Shown here piece after piece: positions 11,963 through 23,409 of a stretch of DNA of 64,000 nucleotides. The stretch comes from Schistosoma haematobium (lineage: Eukaryota; Platyhelminthes; Trematoda; Strigeidida; Schistosomatidae): assembly GCF_000699445.3 (NCBI RefSeq), contig NC_067197.1, positions 33,215,809-33,279,808 on the forward strand, written 5' to 3'. The stretch's first letter is position 1, and every line of letters starts with the position of its first letter. The notes beneath the pieces are model-generated. The model was not told where the DNA came from, ran no database searches, and saw nothing but the letters and a program-made list of their open reading frames with translations. The translations under genes and the position numbers were made by a program.

Positions 11963-13058
11963 GGAGTTATCATGAAGTGTTTGTCTAGGGTATTTACAAT
12001 GTTCATCTGTTAAACGACTCATTAAAATTGTCGAAACGAAAACCTGCACCAGGTAAACGTATTTAGAGTTACTAAAGTTAAAGGGATGACATAAGACTGA
12101 AAAGTATCTACTCAAAGAAGTTATGACGGTAAATGGCCTATCTATTTATTTGCTGATCGTATTCTGTTGTTTAAAGATGTGTTATCGTTTGAGACATGCT
12201 GTCTAATTGACACAGGACAGTTTCTATTCACTTCAGTATCATAAAAATAAACCAGCCTAGGGCAGCTTTGGATATATTTCAATACAATATATCTGCAGAA
12301 TTTTTATTGACAGTTTTACCTCCATTATAGAACAGATCACAAAGGTTCCAAGTGTCAGTGTCAATGTGAATTCAAGTCAAATACGAAGAGTTCTGTCTAT
12401 GGTATTTATCTAATACTATCATCATTCCAGCCCAGTTATCTCCGTCAACCCAATTATAATCTAATTGTTGATTACTACTAAACATACTAGTTAATTCATT
12501 TATTTAGATTGATATATAGAAGGATATATCTATGCTGGTTCTTTTTATTCAGTTGTTTCCGTTTGTCAACTGTAAAGATAACGAATGTATCAGAAACACA
12601 CGGATTATCGAAGCATTCCTCGAACAAGGAAGAAAATGATTACTGCGAATGCAATTCATTGTTATTCACCTACCAATGAAGATGATAAAGAACAGTCCTA
12701 TGAGGACCTGAAATTAATCATAGAGAAGTGTCCAGGAAACAACATGATCATTCTGACGAAAGCCTGTAGTGAATAACCAACACATTTATTGTACAGTTAA
12801 ATATTTTATGTTGCTTGAACATACCATAATAAAACGATAAAATCTCGTACTGCATACTTGGAATTTGACTTCTTCACAGTGTCTTGTCGAAGTTCTAGAC
12901 TTATTGGTATAAGATCTTTTCTGTTATTTTAATTTGATATGCCCCAACGCCAAGGCTAAAATTGGTGACAGTGCATACAGATGTCATGAGACGACATGGA
13001 CTAAGAGAAAGCAATGCAAGTCGTGAGATTCGCAAATCTATGTTCTTGCAGAAAAATG
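11963..13058. other. mostly unassigned; small RTE fragment inside
   Basis: Apart from the endonuclease fragment at 12630-12765 I see no gene or element here. Confidence 0.4.
12630..12765 (+). mobile_element. RTE-like LINE endonuclease fragment
   Basis: A plus-strand reading contains 'NAIHCYSPTNEDD' then 'IIEKCPGNNMIILT', matching the middle of the endonuclease of the three larger RTE copies ('YAPTND', 'EKCP...L.I'). No other part of the element is adjacent, so it is a small relic. Confidence 0.6.
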
Positions 13059-13219
13059 TGTGGTGTTTGAATTAACTAATGATTCTGTTGTACTTGTGTA
13101 ATACTCGATTTCGAATCCCAAATACAATACATTCGTTCGTGCTTGTATCGTAGTTCTTGATTCAATTGCGTTAATTCTGGGATTCCTAGTTCATACTACA
13201 ATTCAAATAATTCAAAACA
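13059..13219 (+). repeat. LTR of the CCHC Gypsy family (plus copy)
   Basis: Begins 'tgtggtgtttg' and ends near 'caaaaca' just before a possible primer-binding site 'ttggcatcgcg'. Similar sequence occurs inverted at 35325-35464 and as a partial plus-strand copy at 18771-18885, each next to the same family. The LTR is short (about 160 bp) and its end is approximate. Confidence 0.55.
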
Positions 13220-13247
13220 TTATATTGGCATCGCGATTGAGCCTGCA

Positions 13248-13901
13248 ATGAAAAAGTTAGATACTCATTCAACTTCTGAGGATTATTTTGAAAGGTTTGA
13301 AATCTGGGTTGTGACCAAGGAAGATGCTGAGGATGTTAATATTGTGGCACATTTCCTCACATTCATCGGAAAAGAGGCGTACAGCCTATTAAGAACTCTG
13401 GCTATGCCAGAAAAGCCTATCTCGCTTTCTTATACAACTCTCAAGGAACTGCTGCTAGACTATGTTAATCATGCAAATTTTGAATGCGGTAAAAGAGTGA
13501 GATCTCGTAAAATGATTTATGAGGATATAAAAAATTCCACTACATTACTACGTCATCCGAACTCAGTGCATACTCAAAATTATGCAGACAATTCATTGTG
13601 GAAATGCAATGCATTTCACGAAGATGGGCACAAGTTTGGTCAGTGCTTGTTCTGTGGCATGTTCCAATTTTTTAATTCATGTAAACTTCGTAATTCTAAG
13701 TGCTTTAAATGTGGTGATATTGGACACATTCAGTCAGTCTGTAATACTAATGTTCATCTTACTGCAACTAATACTAAGTCTTGTAATTCTGATTCTTTTT
13801 TATTTGAACATATATATATTGGTACAGGAGGGCACCAAATATATATGCGCCACACAAAACAACGAGAATTTAGGAAAAAAGTGAGGGAAGTAAAAAAATA
13901 A
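13248..13901 (+). pseudogene. gag: gag relic of CCHC Gypsy element
   Basis: Starts at ATG 13248, about 30 bp after the LTR. The N-terminal part ('LDTHSTSEDYFERFEIW', 'FLTFIGKEAYSLL') matches the gag start at 35000-35305 on the minus strand. Near the end are a cysteine-rich block and a canonical zinc knuckle 'CFKCGDIGHIQSVC' (C-x2-C-x4-H-x4-C), which binds RNA in retroelement gag proteins. The middle of gag found at 20900-21093 is absent here, so this copy is internally deleted. It stops before any protease or pol and runs into the LINE tail at about 13860. Confidence 0.75.
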
Positions 13902-16430
13902 ATAAAATTAAAAAAACAATAACGAAGAGGTTGGTGTAAGGTAGTGTACTAATAATAACAGTAATAGTAGGGAAACAGAAGGGTACAATCAGAAGAAATC
14001 TTTCAGTGAAGGAAGATACAACCACTTTTTTGAAGAAAGTAAAAGAAGGTTACAGCATGATCGCCACTGGCTCCTATTCTGAGCCATATCTGATGACGTC
14101 TCTAGCCACTGTGTTGCACCATCTCTCGGACCCCAACCAGGGAGTCATGAAGGACCAACAGAAGCCAGCTCTTTGTAGCTTTCTTTCATGCCACGACACC
14201 ATGTCATGCACTGACCACCTCTCCGCTTCTTCCAACCAGTCCCAGAGTCGGCAAATAATGCACGACGTGGAATTCTCTGGGACGACATTCGTAGAACATG
14301 TCCAAGCCACCGAAGTCGATGTTTCAAGATGGTGACACCAATTGAATTACCGTCTGTGTGCCTGAACACACGATACCGAACCTCTGCATTACTAACATGG
14401 TGTTGTCACTGGATGTCAGCAATCCTTCGGAGACAGCGATGATCGAACACAGAGTCGTCTAACGTCCTCAACTTGGAGAGACCAGGTTTCACAAGCATAG
14501 AGCAGAACTGCTCTCACCGACGCGTTGTAGATCCAACCTATTACAGCCAGACCGACATCACGAAGGTGCCAAAGATGGCCCAGATTGTCATAAGCCACTC
14601 TGGCTTTCATTATACGTGCATTGATCTCATCACTCAAGCCACCACCAGCACTTATGCAGCTACCTAGTTACACGAACTTCTTGACTACTTCTATCTGCTC
14701 ACCATCCAGGGTGAGTGCAGGATTGGAATCCTGCCAGTCTTGTAGAAGTACTTTGCACTTCGAAGGTGCAAAGCACATACCATACCTACGGACACTGATT
14801 GCCAACTGATTAAGTGCAGATTGCATGGCTTAGGCATTATCACACAGTAAGACAATATCATCCGCATACTCAATGTCGAGGAGTCTTTCTCCAGGCAACA
14901 GATCCACACCACCATTACTTACATTCATCAGAGCTGTTTCCAGAATGTCATCGATGGCAAAGTTGAAGAGGAATGGTGAGATTGGGCAACCCTGCTTCAC
15001 CCCACTGCTCGAATGGAACAATGGAGAGAGGTGGTTGTATGCCCTCACTCTGCCTGAGGTGTTTGTATATAGGGCTTTTAGGATGTTAATAAACTTCTCA
15101 GGCACACTCTTCTTCAATAGAAAATCTCAGAGAACTGTCCTATCCAACGAATCGAAGGTATCCCTAATGTCAAGAAACACTACGATTGTTGGCCTCTGAT
15201 AAGTATGACGGAGCTCTGACATTTGGCGGAGGGTGAAGATATGATCAATACATCCTCGACCAGAACGAAACCCAGTCTACTCCTCGCGAGTCAATCTTTT
15301 TCGGGTTTTGAACAACCTATGAAGTATGACGGAAGCCAATAGCTTGGACGCAATCGGAAGTAGACTTATCCCCCGAAAGTTGTTACAGGAACGACGTGAA
15401 CCCGTTTTAAAGATAGGGACAACTATCGACTCATTTCATGACGTTGGTCCACTCTCTATCCCCCAGACCTTTGTAAACAACGTCGTCAATTCCTTAGTGA
15501 AAAAGTCACCACCATCTTTAAAAAGAGCCTGAGGTAAGTCATCTGGGCCAGGTGATTTGTAGCGCTTCAAGAGTTGGAGTTCCTTGTGGACTTCCGCCTC
15601 ATTTGGTGGACCAGTCGTCACCGGCCATGGAGGGCAGGACAGTCTGTCCGATGTTGCCGGAGCAGCAGGCCAGTTGAACTGCCCTTCGAAAAATTCTGCC
15701 CATCGTCCAAGACGTCGATGAATATTAGTGATTGGCATCCCATCATCCCCACAGATTGTTTCGCTCACACCAGACTGCTTGCTGCCAGTGGATCGGATGA
15801 GTTGAAGGAGCTTCCGGTAATTACCAGATGCAGCTGCTGCTTCCAGCTCATTAGCACGCTTCGACCACCAGGCTTCTCGGTCCTTACGCAAGCTTTGCCC
15901 AATTTCATTACGTAACATCCTTCGTTTATGGTCAAACTCACGGTCACCCGGAGTAGACCGACGGGCTTCAATGAGTCGTAAGGAACCAGAAGAAACCCAG
16001 TGCTCATAAGCGGGACGTTTCGCGAACCCACAACTGACTGTACCTGCCATTTTCATGGCGTCATGCAATTGCAACCAATGCTCATCTATACTTTTCAGTG
16101 GAATGGTAGCTAGCCTAGAGGCTAGCTCGGTTCGATACTTATTTGCAACAGAAGTTGCAACCAGCTTGCTAACAACAATCCGTTGGTGGCGGTCACTTCG
16201 TTGTCCACTGAAAAGTAAGGTAAGATTGGCGCAGACCAAGGCATGGTCAGAGTCCAGATAGGTACTCCAAAAGGAGCGGCAGTCTTGTGCACAACCACGC
16301 CAGCGGTAGCTGATCGCGATGCGATCGATCTGAGTTCATGCCTGAGATGCAGAGGATGGACGACAAGTGGCACATCGGCGATGACTGTTGTAGTGTCAGT
16401 TATTATATTAAGCCCATATACCTTATTCTA
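13860..16430 (-). mobile_element. RTE-like LINE family A, 5'-truncated, decayed
   Basis: Minus-strand order: endonuclease end (about 16380-16220, with 'IDRIAISYRWRGC' and 'SDHALV'), linker and RT start (15436-16239, 'SPGPDDLPQALFKDGG'), RT core (14830-15117, with 'GVKQGCPISPFLFNF' and the catalytic box YADD), 'VRAVLLYACETW' (14416-14637), and the C-terminal 'LRWLGHVLRM' plus 'GWKKRRGGQCMTW' (14145-14369). The 3' tail with short A-rich repeats reaches about 13860. Several frame changes make it inactive. It abuts the truncated Gypsy LTR that begins at 16476. Confidence 0.82.
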
Positions 16431-16475
16431 GCTTTCGGACATCCCATTCTATTCATTCTACTTGAGCCATACTTT

Positions 16476-17008
16476 TGTGGTGGACCAGACAATATATAAA
16501 AGCAAAAAATACCAACAAAGTTAATAACAATCAATAGTAATATTAATATATACAAGTTAAATGTTACAAATACAATAATAATTAAGGACGTTACTTAAAT
16601 TGCCCAAACGTTGCGTGTTCTGATTAAGTCCAGTAATGTAAATCCACAATTATAAATGCTTGATGACTCTGAGTAGGTTGGTGAACTCTCTAGCGATATA
16701 GTCCAACGTAGGATGTGATATATTCCGATTATAGTCTATAAATGTAGATAGTATTTGATTTAAACTTCCATTAACTCAATCACAAATGAAGATAGAACGA
16801 GGAATGCGTGAGTAGTAATGTATTTGTTAACCAGCACGAATATGTCACGCTATGTAGTAGCTCAACGGAAAGTGTCTTCAAGGTCAATGACTAAAACAAC
16901 ACGTACAGTCATTTAATGATGAATGTACATACAGTGAAAAATTGACAAACAAATACAAATAATATTAAAAACTATTTACAAAATAAGCTTGTTAGAGTTA
17001 TCTCCACA
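16476..17008 (-). repeat. 3' LTR of the truncated CHCC Gypsy element
   Basis: 533 bp, TG...CA ends in its own orientation, starting with 'tgtggagataac' and ending 'ctggtccaccaca'. Very close in sequence to the three 534-bp LTRs of the plus-strand tandem. Confidence 0.9.
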
Positions 17009-17525
17009 TAGCTCCCCCCAGAGTGTCCGGAGGTAACACTGGTTACAATAACGATAATAAAAATTTTATACGAAAAAAATAATAATATTTACAATAATAA
17101 CCAATTAACAATGTGGAGATGCGTATGACATGTACGTTAATAATATACAGTGTGTTATTGCGTGAAAATAGCGGTGATATGGCATAGCATGACAAACAAA
17201 AGTAATGAGAATACCGTCATTTAAAATCTTGGTTTGCTAACAATGATAATAATGTACAGAACTATTACTGAACCCAAAAAAAATGAACTGCTTATTTTTT
17301 TTGTGTGTGTGTACAACAAATGAATAATTAAATAGAGTTTACTCGTTTATCATTGTAACAAATTTTTTTTCTATAAAAAAAAATGTGACAAAACGAATAA
17401 TTGTGGGGAAAAAAATGGTTAATTATATACACTGTAAAAAAATAAAAAAAATCATAGATTTTGTTGGGAAAAATCGGGTGAGTATAATGGTATAGTACGT
17501 CAGTAATTGTTTGTTTAGATTTTTT
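17009..17525 (-). other. polypurine tract and 3' noncoding region of the truncated element
   Basis: Next to the LTR (minus strand) is the purine run ending 'ggggggagcta', the likely plus-strand primer. The neighbouring 'ccagtgttacctccggaca' block is shared with the tandem copies. Farther from the LTR the sequence is AT- and GT-rich and diverges. Confidence 0.65.
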
Positions 17526-18605
17526 TTATTCGGCGAAATGTACATAGCGTTTGGGTTTTTTTACAGCTCTGCCTGAGCGCGTTAAGCAAGTAGGTTTGAT
17601 ACTCAGTTTTTCTTCCATGTCCGCTGTAGTGGTGGTTGCTGGACGGGGTTGGTTCAGTGAAATAGTATGTTCTTTGTCGTGTTGTGCTTCGTATAAAGCA
17701 GGCTTTATTCTATCGATAGCGATAGTCTCTTTCTTTCCACACTTGTTGATTATGAAGTGTTTGGTCGTTCTTTTAATTACTTGATATGGTCCTTCATAAG
17801 GTTGTTTCAATGGCTTTTTAACAGTATCAACTCGAACAAAGACAAACTTGCATGTTTCTAGATTTCTGTTGAGTTGTATTCGATTGTTATGTTCACGAGG
17901 CGGTATGGCTTTGATTCGTTGCATGGTTTGCAGCAGTTGGCTAGCAAAACGACTTGGGTCCGTTGATGTTAAAGTGTTTGGGTCCACTAGTTGACCTGGT
18001 AATGTAAGGGTTGTACCGTAAACTAGCTCAGCGGCTGTACAACCTATATCTTCCTTTATAGTTGAACGGATACCCAGGAGTACAAGTGGTAATGCGTCAC
18101 TCCACTTTGTCGTATCATCTTGTGCCATCAGCGAGCTTTTCAATTGGCGGTGAAATCTTTCGACCAAGCCGTTAGCTGCTGGGTGGTAGGCTGTTGTTTT
18201 GATGTGGTTCACGCCCAGAAGTCTTGTGAATTCCTGAAACAAGATAGACTGAAACTGGGGACCACGGTCGGTAGTGACGATAGAAGGTACTCCGTAATTT
18301 GCTATCCAACGGTCAAGGAATACGCCGGCTACTGTTTCTGCAGAAGTATCAGCAATAGGGCATGCTATGGCCCATCTTGTGAACCTGTCCACCGCAGTGA
18401 GAATGTGCGTGAATGAATTAGATGGTGGCAATGGACCAACTATGTCTAAGTGGATATGTTCAAAACGTTTTTCCGGCAGGGGATACTTGCCAACTGGACT
18501 GATCGTGTGCTTCTGAATCTTGCTGCGTTGACATTGCAGGCAGCTTCGCGTCCATCGTTTTATATCTGAATTGATTTTTGGCCACACAAAACGCTCAGTA
18601 ACCAA
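17526..18605 (-). pseudogene. pol: integrase part of pol, truncated CHCC Gypsy element
   Basis: An uninterrupted 359-residue frame covering the end of the zinc-binding HHCC region ('CLQCQ'), the DDE catalytic core ('[14 protein letters not shown]', 'VTTDRGPQF', '[12 protein letters not shown]') and a GPY/F-type C-terminal module ('[11 protein letters not shown]'). It ends '...PKRYVHFAE', like tandem copy 2 (31688). By eye it is 80-85% identical to the tandem's integrase. It lacks the rest of pol, so it cannot drive transposition alone. Confidence 0.88.
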
Positions 18606-18770
18606 TTTGATTGTGGCTCTGATTCCTGGATGAGAAAGGTCATGCAGTTGACGAAATACTTGTCGGCGACAGGCTAGAGGGACGAAAGGGCGGTTGTTAC
18701 CCGTTTAAACGTCGCAAATGATAGATGTATTTGAGAAAGGGATGGGTACTGGTTGCTATCTTGGTACTTG

Positions 18771-18885
18771 TTGAATGCTCGGTTTCGAATTCTAAATACA
18801 ATACATTCGTTTATGCCTGTGTCTTCTTAATTCAATTACGTTAATCCTGGAATTCCTAGTTCATACGATAATTAGAATATTATAG
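18771..18885 (+). repeat. partial LTR of the CCHC Gypsy family, inverted to its neighbour
   Basis: Matches most of the LTRs at 13059 (+) and 35464 (minus), including 'ggaattcctagttcatac'. It is in plus orientation, yet joins tail-on to the 3' end of the minus-strand pol of the same family at about 18885. It lacks the LTR start. Confidence 0.6.
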
Positions 18886-21093
18886 AAATGTAATCAACAT
18901 GTTGAATCTGTTTGGCACTTCTGTGCTGAACAGTATAGTCATATGCACTCAAAGCAATACTCCATCGCTGAACCATAGCTGCTGAGGAACGTGCTAAGGA
19001 TTTTTCGGGATGATAAATAAACTTTAAAGCTTCATGATCAGTAACAATAGTGAATTTCTTTCCGAATAAATATTTATGAAGTCTTTTAACAGCGCAAAAC
19101 ACAACAAATGCTTCTCGCTGAGTCTGTGAATAACCTTGTTCAGTAACAGTAAGTTTGCGTGAAACACAAATAACTGGTCTACCTTCCTGTTCCAAAACTG
19201 CACCAATTCCCACAGGTGATGCATCAGTAGTAAGCGCAGAATGTACACTAGGGGAGTAGATTCGAAGAACAGCATCACTTTGAGGAAACTTCAGTAGACT
19301 TCGTAAGCATGACTCTTGTTCCTCACTCCATTTGAATGAATTGGATGTCAACATATTTAATAAACAATTTACATGACAGGAAAAATTAGGAATAAAACGG
19401 GAATAGTATTGAAGAGCACCCACTAGTGAACGTAATTCCGTAAGTTTTTTTGGAGACGGTGCATTTGTCAGTGGAGCTAGTCGTTTCATATCTGGTCTAA
19501 AACCATTACCATCAACTAGGTATCCAAGGCATTCAAAACTAGATACAAAAAATGAACACTTATTTGGATTCACTGTTATATTCTTCTCAATTAAACGACG
19601 CAATAAGTCTCTGGTCATGAACTACCTTATTAGAGCCATGAATAATGAGATCATCTTGATAAATTTCAACACCTTCAAGATCACTAACTACTTTATTCAT
19701 AACTTCCTGAAATATGGCTGGAAAACAACTTAGACCAAATGGAAGGAAATTGTATTTGAACAGACCAAAAGGAATGTTAATTGTCGTCAAAATAGATGAA
19801 GATTCATCTAAAGGAATTTGAAGATAAGCATCTTTTAGGTCAACTTCCGAGGACACTTTAGAACCATGAAGTCGATTTAGAATATCTTCAGCCTCTACCG
19901 TCGTGCACGTTCGCTTCAACAAACGGGAGTTCAGATATCATAGTAGACCATAATTCTACATACCTCATGCTGAAGACTGAATTGGTTCAATTATGCTTTT
20001 CGCACACAAATCGTTTAATGTCTTATGTACTGCTTCTCGAAGACCATAAGGAATTATTCGTCTTTTAAGAACGACTGGATCACCCTGTACTTGAAGTTTT
20101 ATAGGCTGAATTTTCATACCTCCACTGCACTTAGCACACATAGCTATCACATCTTTAAGTAAAGTATCAGAATTTTCTTTAGAAACTAGGAAGGACAACT
20201 CCACCTTAAGCCTTTTCAAATCCTTTAAACCCAGCATTGACAGTCCTGTTTCGCTAACTAAAAATTCACAAGGTATGTATGAAAAATTATCATCTCTTAT
20301 TAGCAATTCACAGCATCCTCGTATGGGCAGTATGTGTCCAGTAATCCCTAATATTGATACTTCAGCGGGTCGTACCACAACGTTAGGATCTAAAGATTTC
20401 AAGTTCTTGAATGAAATGATGGACTCCATACTGCCTGTGTCCAGAATAAAGTCATGAAATGAACCAAGCGATGTATATAATCGCTTCTGAATATGAGCAT
20501 TACCTTTCGAAATAGTGGACAAAGACAAATGATCACTAGAAACATCCGAATTATTGAAATTTAAATTACAAGATTTAGTACAGCTCGAAGCAAAATGGAC
20601 AGTAGCTTTGCATACTGACTGAATGTGTCCTACCTTACCACACTTAAAACATTTAGCAGTACGAAATACACATGAATTGCGAGCATGAAACTTTCCACAT
20701 GATAAACATTTACCAAACTTCATCTCACCTTTGTGATTTGCTTTGTAATTCCTCGTTGAAACACCTTTCATATTTACACGAGAATAGGAATCACTGTTAA
20801 ATGAACGCAAGTTTGGTTGACCCTGAGATTGTAGTTCATCACGACGACTAAGCAAAGTATTAGAAATCTTCATCGACTGGATATCAAGTTCATTAACTGC
20901 TTCGTAGTTAATACATGCAGTTCTAGCATCTTGAAAGGAACAGTTTGGCATTCTTAACAGCTCTCTTTCCAAACTCGGTATCTTAATTCTTGCAATTAAT
21001 CGATCTCTCAGTTGCCCATGAAGTTGCTCACCGAAATTACACTTGGCAGCTTGTTTCTGTAATTCAAGGATGAATTTCCGAACCTTTTGGTCA
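18872..21093 (-). pseudogene. gag-pol: gag-pol remainder of the CCHC Gypsy element (interrupted, 3'-truncated)
   Basis: Minus-strand order: gag middle from 21093 ('DQKVRKFILELQKQAAKC'), two cysteine boxes including 'CFKCGKVGHIQSVC' (about 20625-20710), protease with 'LDTGS' (about 20440), RT start, RT palm with catalytic box YQDD (about 19660), RT thumb, then RNase H with 'TTDASPVGIGAVLEQ' and 'VTDHEALKF' to about 18885. Breaks occur near 19930-19965 and 19590-19620 (frame changes). Integrase is missing. The start of gag lies 14 kb away at 35000-35305, separated by an inserted LTR element. Confidence 0.8.
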
Positions 21094-21476
21094 TGTAAAT
21101 CACCAACGTAGATGATCTGTGTCGAAATGATTAGAGGCCTACTTGAGTTAGACGTGAATGGTGTGATAAACTAGCTAATGTCGAAGTCACACCTCGTGGT
21201 TAGCACGTTACGTGGACTACCCCATTGACGTATCAAGGTATCACAGATGCTTTGAAGACTGTACAACACAGAGGGCGTTATTACATAAATATATTAGTTA
21301 AGGTAGATACAAGCGAAAGTAAGACCACTGCTGCATGGGCCAGTCCATGGCATACGATTAACTAATGCGCGTTTTTTGTACATGACCTTGGCAGGGAGCG
21401 ACGATCTGTTCGACATTCAGTGATCCAACTGCCGGATGATTTGGCTAGGGCTCAGTGACATTTCACTGGCCCTACA
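21094..21476 (-). repeat. 3' LTR of the non-autonomous element
   Basis: 383 bp. Its minus-strand start 'tgtagggccagtgaaatg' directly follows a polypurine tract. Its other end abuts Gypsy gag coding sequence in frame terms. Confidence 0.82.
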
Positions 21477-21893
21477 ATACTCCCCCACCAGGTTCAGCGG
21501 CCGTTTGAATCGGTACCAAACATGTTGGGAGCAGTCGCGCGCCGGAGAGTGCCAGACGAATATTATAAATCCTCCAGGTATTGCTTATCTGTAAAACAAA
21601 TGGAAAGGGGGCGGCAGAAACTGGTCGGGAAACAGCGAGTCATAATATGTTAGTAGAACGTTGCTTAAACGTAAATTGATTAACCATAGAAATAATGAAA
21701 AGAACAAAACGTTTTATTGTTCTATCAAGTCGCGCTGAAATATATAGCCTTGACAAGTAATTCAGTTCCTCCGATGACAAACGTTAAGTCTGCCGCAAGA
21801 GTAATGATGCTATAGCGATAGTAGGATAAGTGTATTATCAATCGATGTCGATGTTTGTACTGTCATTAGTTTAAAGTTGTAAGTCGGACAGTG
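21477..21893 (-). other. 3' internal part of the non-autonomous LTR element
   Basis: Noncoding as far as I can see. The polypurine tract is at the LTR edge (complement of 21477-21489). It continues, after removal of the tandem, with 32684-34616. Confidence 0.6.
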
Positions 21894-22427
21894 TGTGGAG
21901 ATAACTCTAACAAGCTTATTTTGTAAATAGTTTTTAATATTATTTGTATTTATTTTGTCAATTTTTCACTGTATGTACATTCATCATTAAATGACTGTAC
22001 ATGTTGTTTTAGTCATTGACCTTGAAGACACTTTCCGTTGAGCTACTACATAGCGTGACATATTCGTGCTGGTTAACAAATACATTACTACTCACGCATT
22101 CCTCGTTCTATCTTCATTTGTGATTGAGTTAATGGAAGTTTAAATCAAATACTATCTACATTTATAGACTATAATCGGAATATATCACATCCTACGTTGG
22201 ACTATATCGCTAGAGAGTTCACCAACCTACTCAGAGTCATCAAGCATTTATAATTGTGGATTTACATTACTGGACTTAATCAGAACACGCAACGTTTGGG
22301 CAATTTAAGTAACGTCCTTAATTATTATTGTATTTGTAACATTTAACTTGTATATATTAATATTACTATTGATTGTTATTAACTTTGTTGATACCTTTTG
22401 CGTTTATATATTGTCTGGTCCACCACA
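21894..22427 (+). repeat. LTR 1 of the Gypsy tandem
   Basis: 534 bp, 'tgtggagataac' to 'ggtccaccaca'. Preceded by the 4-bp duplication AGTG. Confidence 0.93.
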
Positions 22428-22433
22428 ATTATT

Positions 22434-22451
22434 TGGTGAGCCTCGTGTTTA
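22434..22451 (+). promoter_or_regulatory. primer-binding site of tandem copy 1
   Basis: Six bases after the LTR the sequence reads 'tggtgagcctcg', TGG being the complement of a tRNA CCA end. The matching site of copy 2 starts at 27561. The tRNA was not identified. Confidence 0.55.
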
Positions 22452-22509
22452 TCCTAACGGTTATTTTGTTTTTCATTTCATACAATTTTCTGGCTTATTT
22501 TTTCTCGTA

Positions 22510-23409
22510 ATGTCCTCTCCCACTAAACTCATTGATATGGATTCGCCTCCAGTAACAACTTTTGTCTCATTGTCGAACTCTCCCGAAAATAATTTTAGTC
22601 CAGTTAATTTTATCTCAGAATTCAGACTCCCAACTTATGGAGCTAATAACCCCAGAGTCTGGTTTGCTCAAATTGAAGCTTTATTCATGGCTAGAGGCAT
22701 AAGATCTCAGGCATCAAAGTATGCATACGTAGTCGGCGCACTTCCTATCGAGATTGCCGCTGAAGTTGGTGATTTAATCGATCACGTGCCAGCATCTGAA
22801 CCATATGATAAGATAAAAGCAGCAGTTATTCAACGCACCACGGTCTCAGATGAGAAAAGGCTACAACAGTTGTTAACATCTTGTGACTTGGGTGATAAAA
22901 GACCCTCGCAACTTCTCCGCCACATGAAACAACTCGCCGGTCCATACAAGCTAGACGAAGCCCTCCTAAAGCAAATGTGGTTTCAAAGATTACCACACAG
23001 CGTTCGACAAATTCTCAGTGTTTCAGGGAAATCCGTCGCACTTGATGACTTAGCCGACATGGCAGATAAAATGATGGAAGTATACCACGACAATCACTGT
23101 GTGAACTCATTGCAACCACCTGGACCAACAGATATTAGCTGTTTAGCCTCCTTTCAAAAGCAGTTAACACAATTAACGAGCCAGCTGGCGTCACTGCAAT
23201 CGACCATAGCAACCATCCAAGCTAGACAATCGAGATCCCCCTCCAGACGAAGATCTTTTTCTAGACAACGGTCTCGGTCACCGAAGCGAACATTTGATGT
23301 TTGTTGGTACCACCAAAAATACGGCACCAAAGCACGGCGTTGTACACGATCGTGCACATTTTCTGCGTCTGACACAGAAAATCAGGGAAACGACCCGGCC
23401 AGACAGTGA
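22510..23409 (+). CDS. gag: Gypsy gag, tandem copy 1
   Basis: 299 residues from ATG 22510, chosen because the same ATG is the first in the conserved frame of both copies; the upstream frame differs between them by one T. The N-terminal two thirds is the capsid-like region ('[20 protein letters not shown]' near residue 37). The C-terminus is rich in Ser/Arg ('[15 protein letters not shown]') followed by a CHCC box, '[18 protein letters not shown]', in place of the usual CCHC knuckle. The stop TGA overlaps the next ATG (TGATG at 23407-23411). Packages element RNA into particles in this class of element. Confidence 0.9.
   Translation: MSSPTKLIDMDSPPVTTFVSLSNSPENNFSPVNFISEFRLPTYGANNPRVWFAQIEALFMARGIRSQASKYAYVVGALPIEIAAEVGDLIDHVPASEPYDKIKAAVIQRTTVSDEKRLQQLLTSCDLGDKRPSQLLRHMKQLAGPYKLDEALLKQMWFQRLPHSVRQILSVSGKSVALDDLADMADKMMEVYHDNHCVNSLQPPGPTDISCLASFQKQLTQLTSQLASLQSTIATIQARQSRSPSRRRSFSRQRSRSPKRTFDVCWYHQKYGTKARRCTRSCTFSASDTENQGNDPARQ

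Larger units (their letters stand above)
16476..18765 (-). mobile_element. CHCC Gypsy element, 5'-truncated, divergent internal region
   Basis: Read on the minus strand: the end of pol (from about 18765), a 3' noncoding region, a polypurine tract, then one LTR (17008 to 16476). gag, protease, RT and RNase H are missing. The LTR is almost the same as the LTRs of the tandem at 21894-32683, with only about six differences seen, whereas the integrase differs at roughly a sixth of residues. The family is the same type as Boudicca/CsRN1 by resemblance. Confidence 0.85.

Noticed and set aside
15574..15915. Plus-strand open frame of 113 codons
   Set aside because: Antisense to the LINE at 13860-16430; no motif of its own.
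17280..17480. Runs of T, A and GT as possible regulatory element
   Set aside because: They are the 3' noncoding part of the truncated Gypsy element and recur in the tandem copies at 26670-26950.
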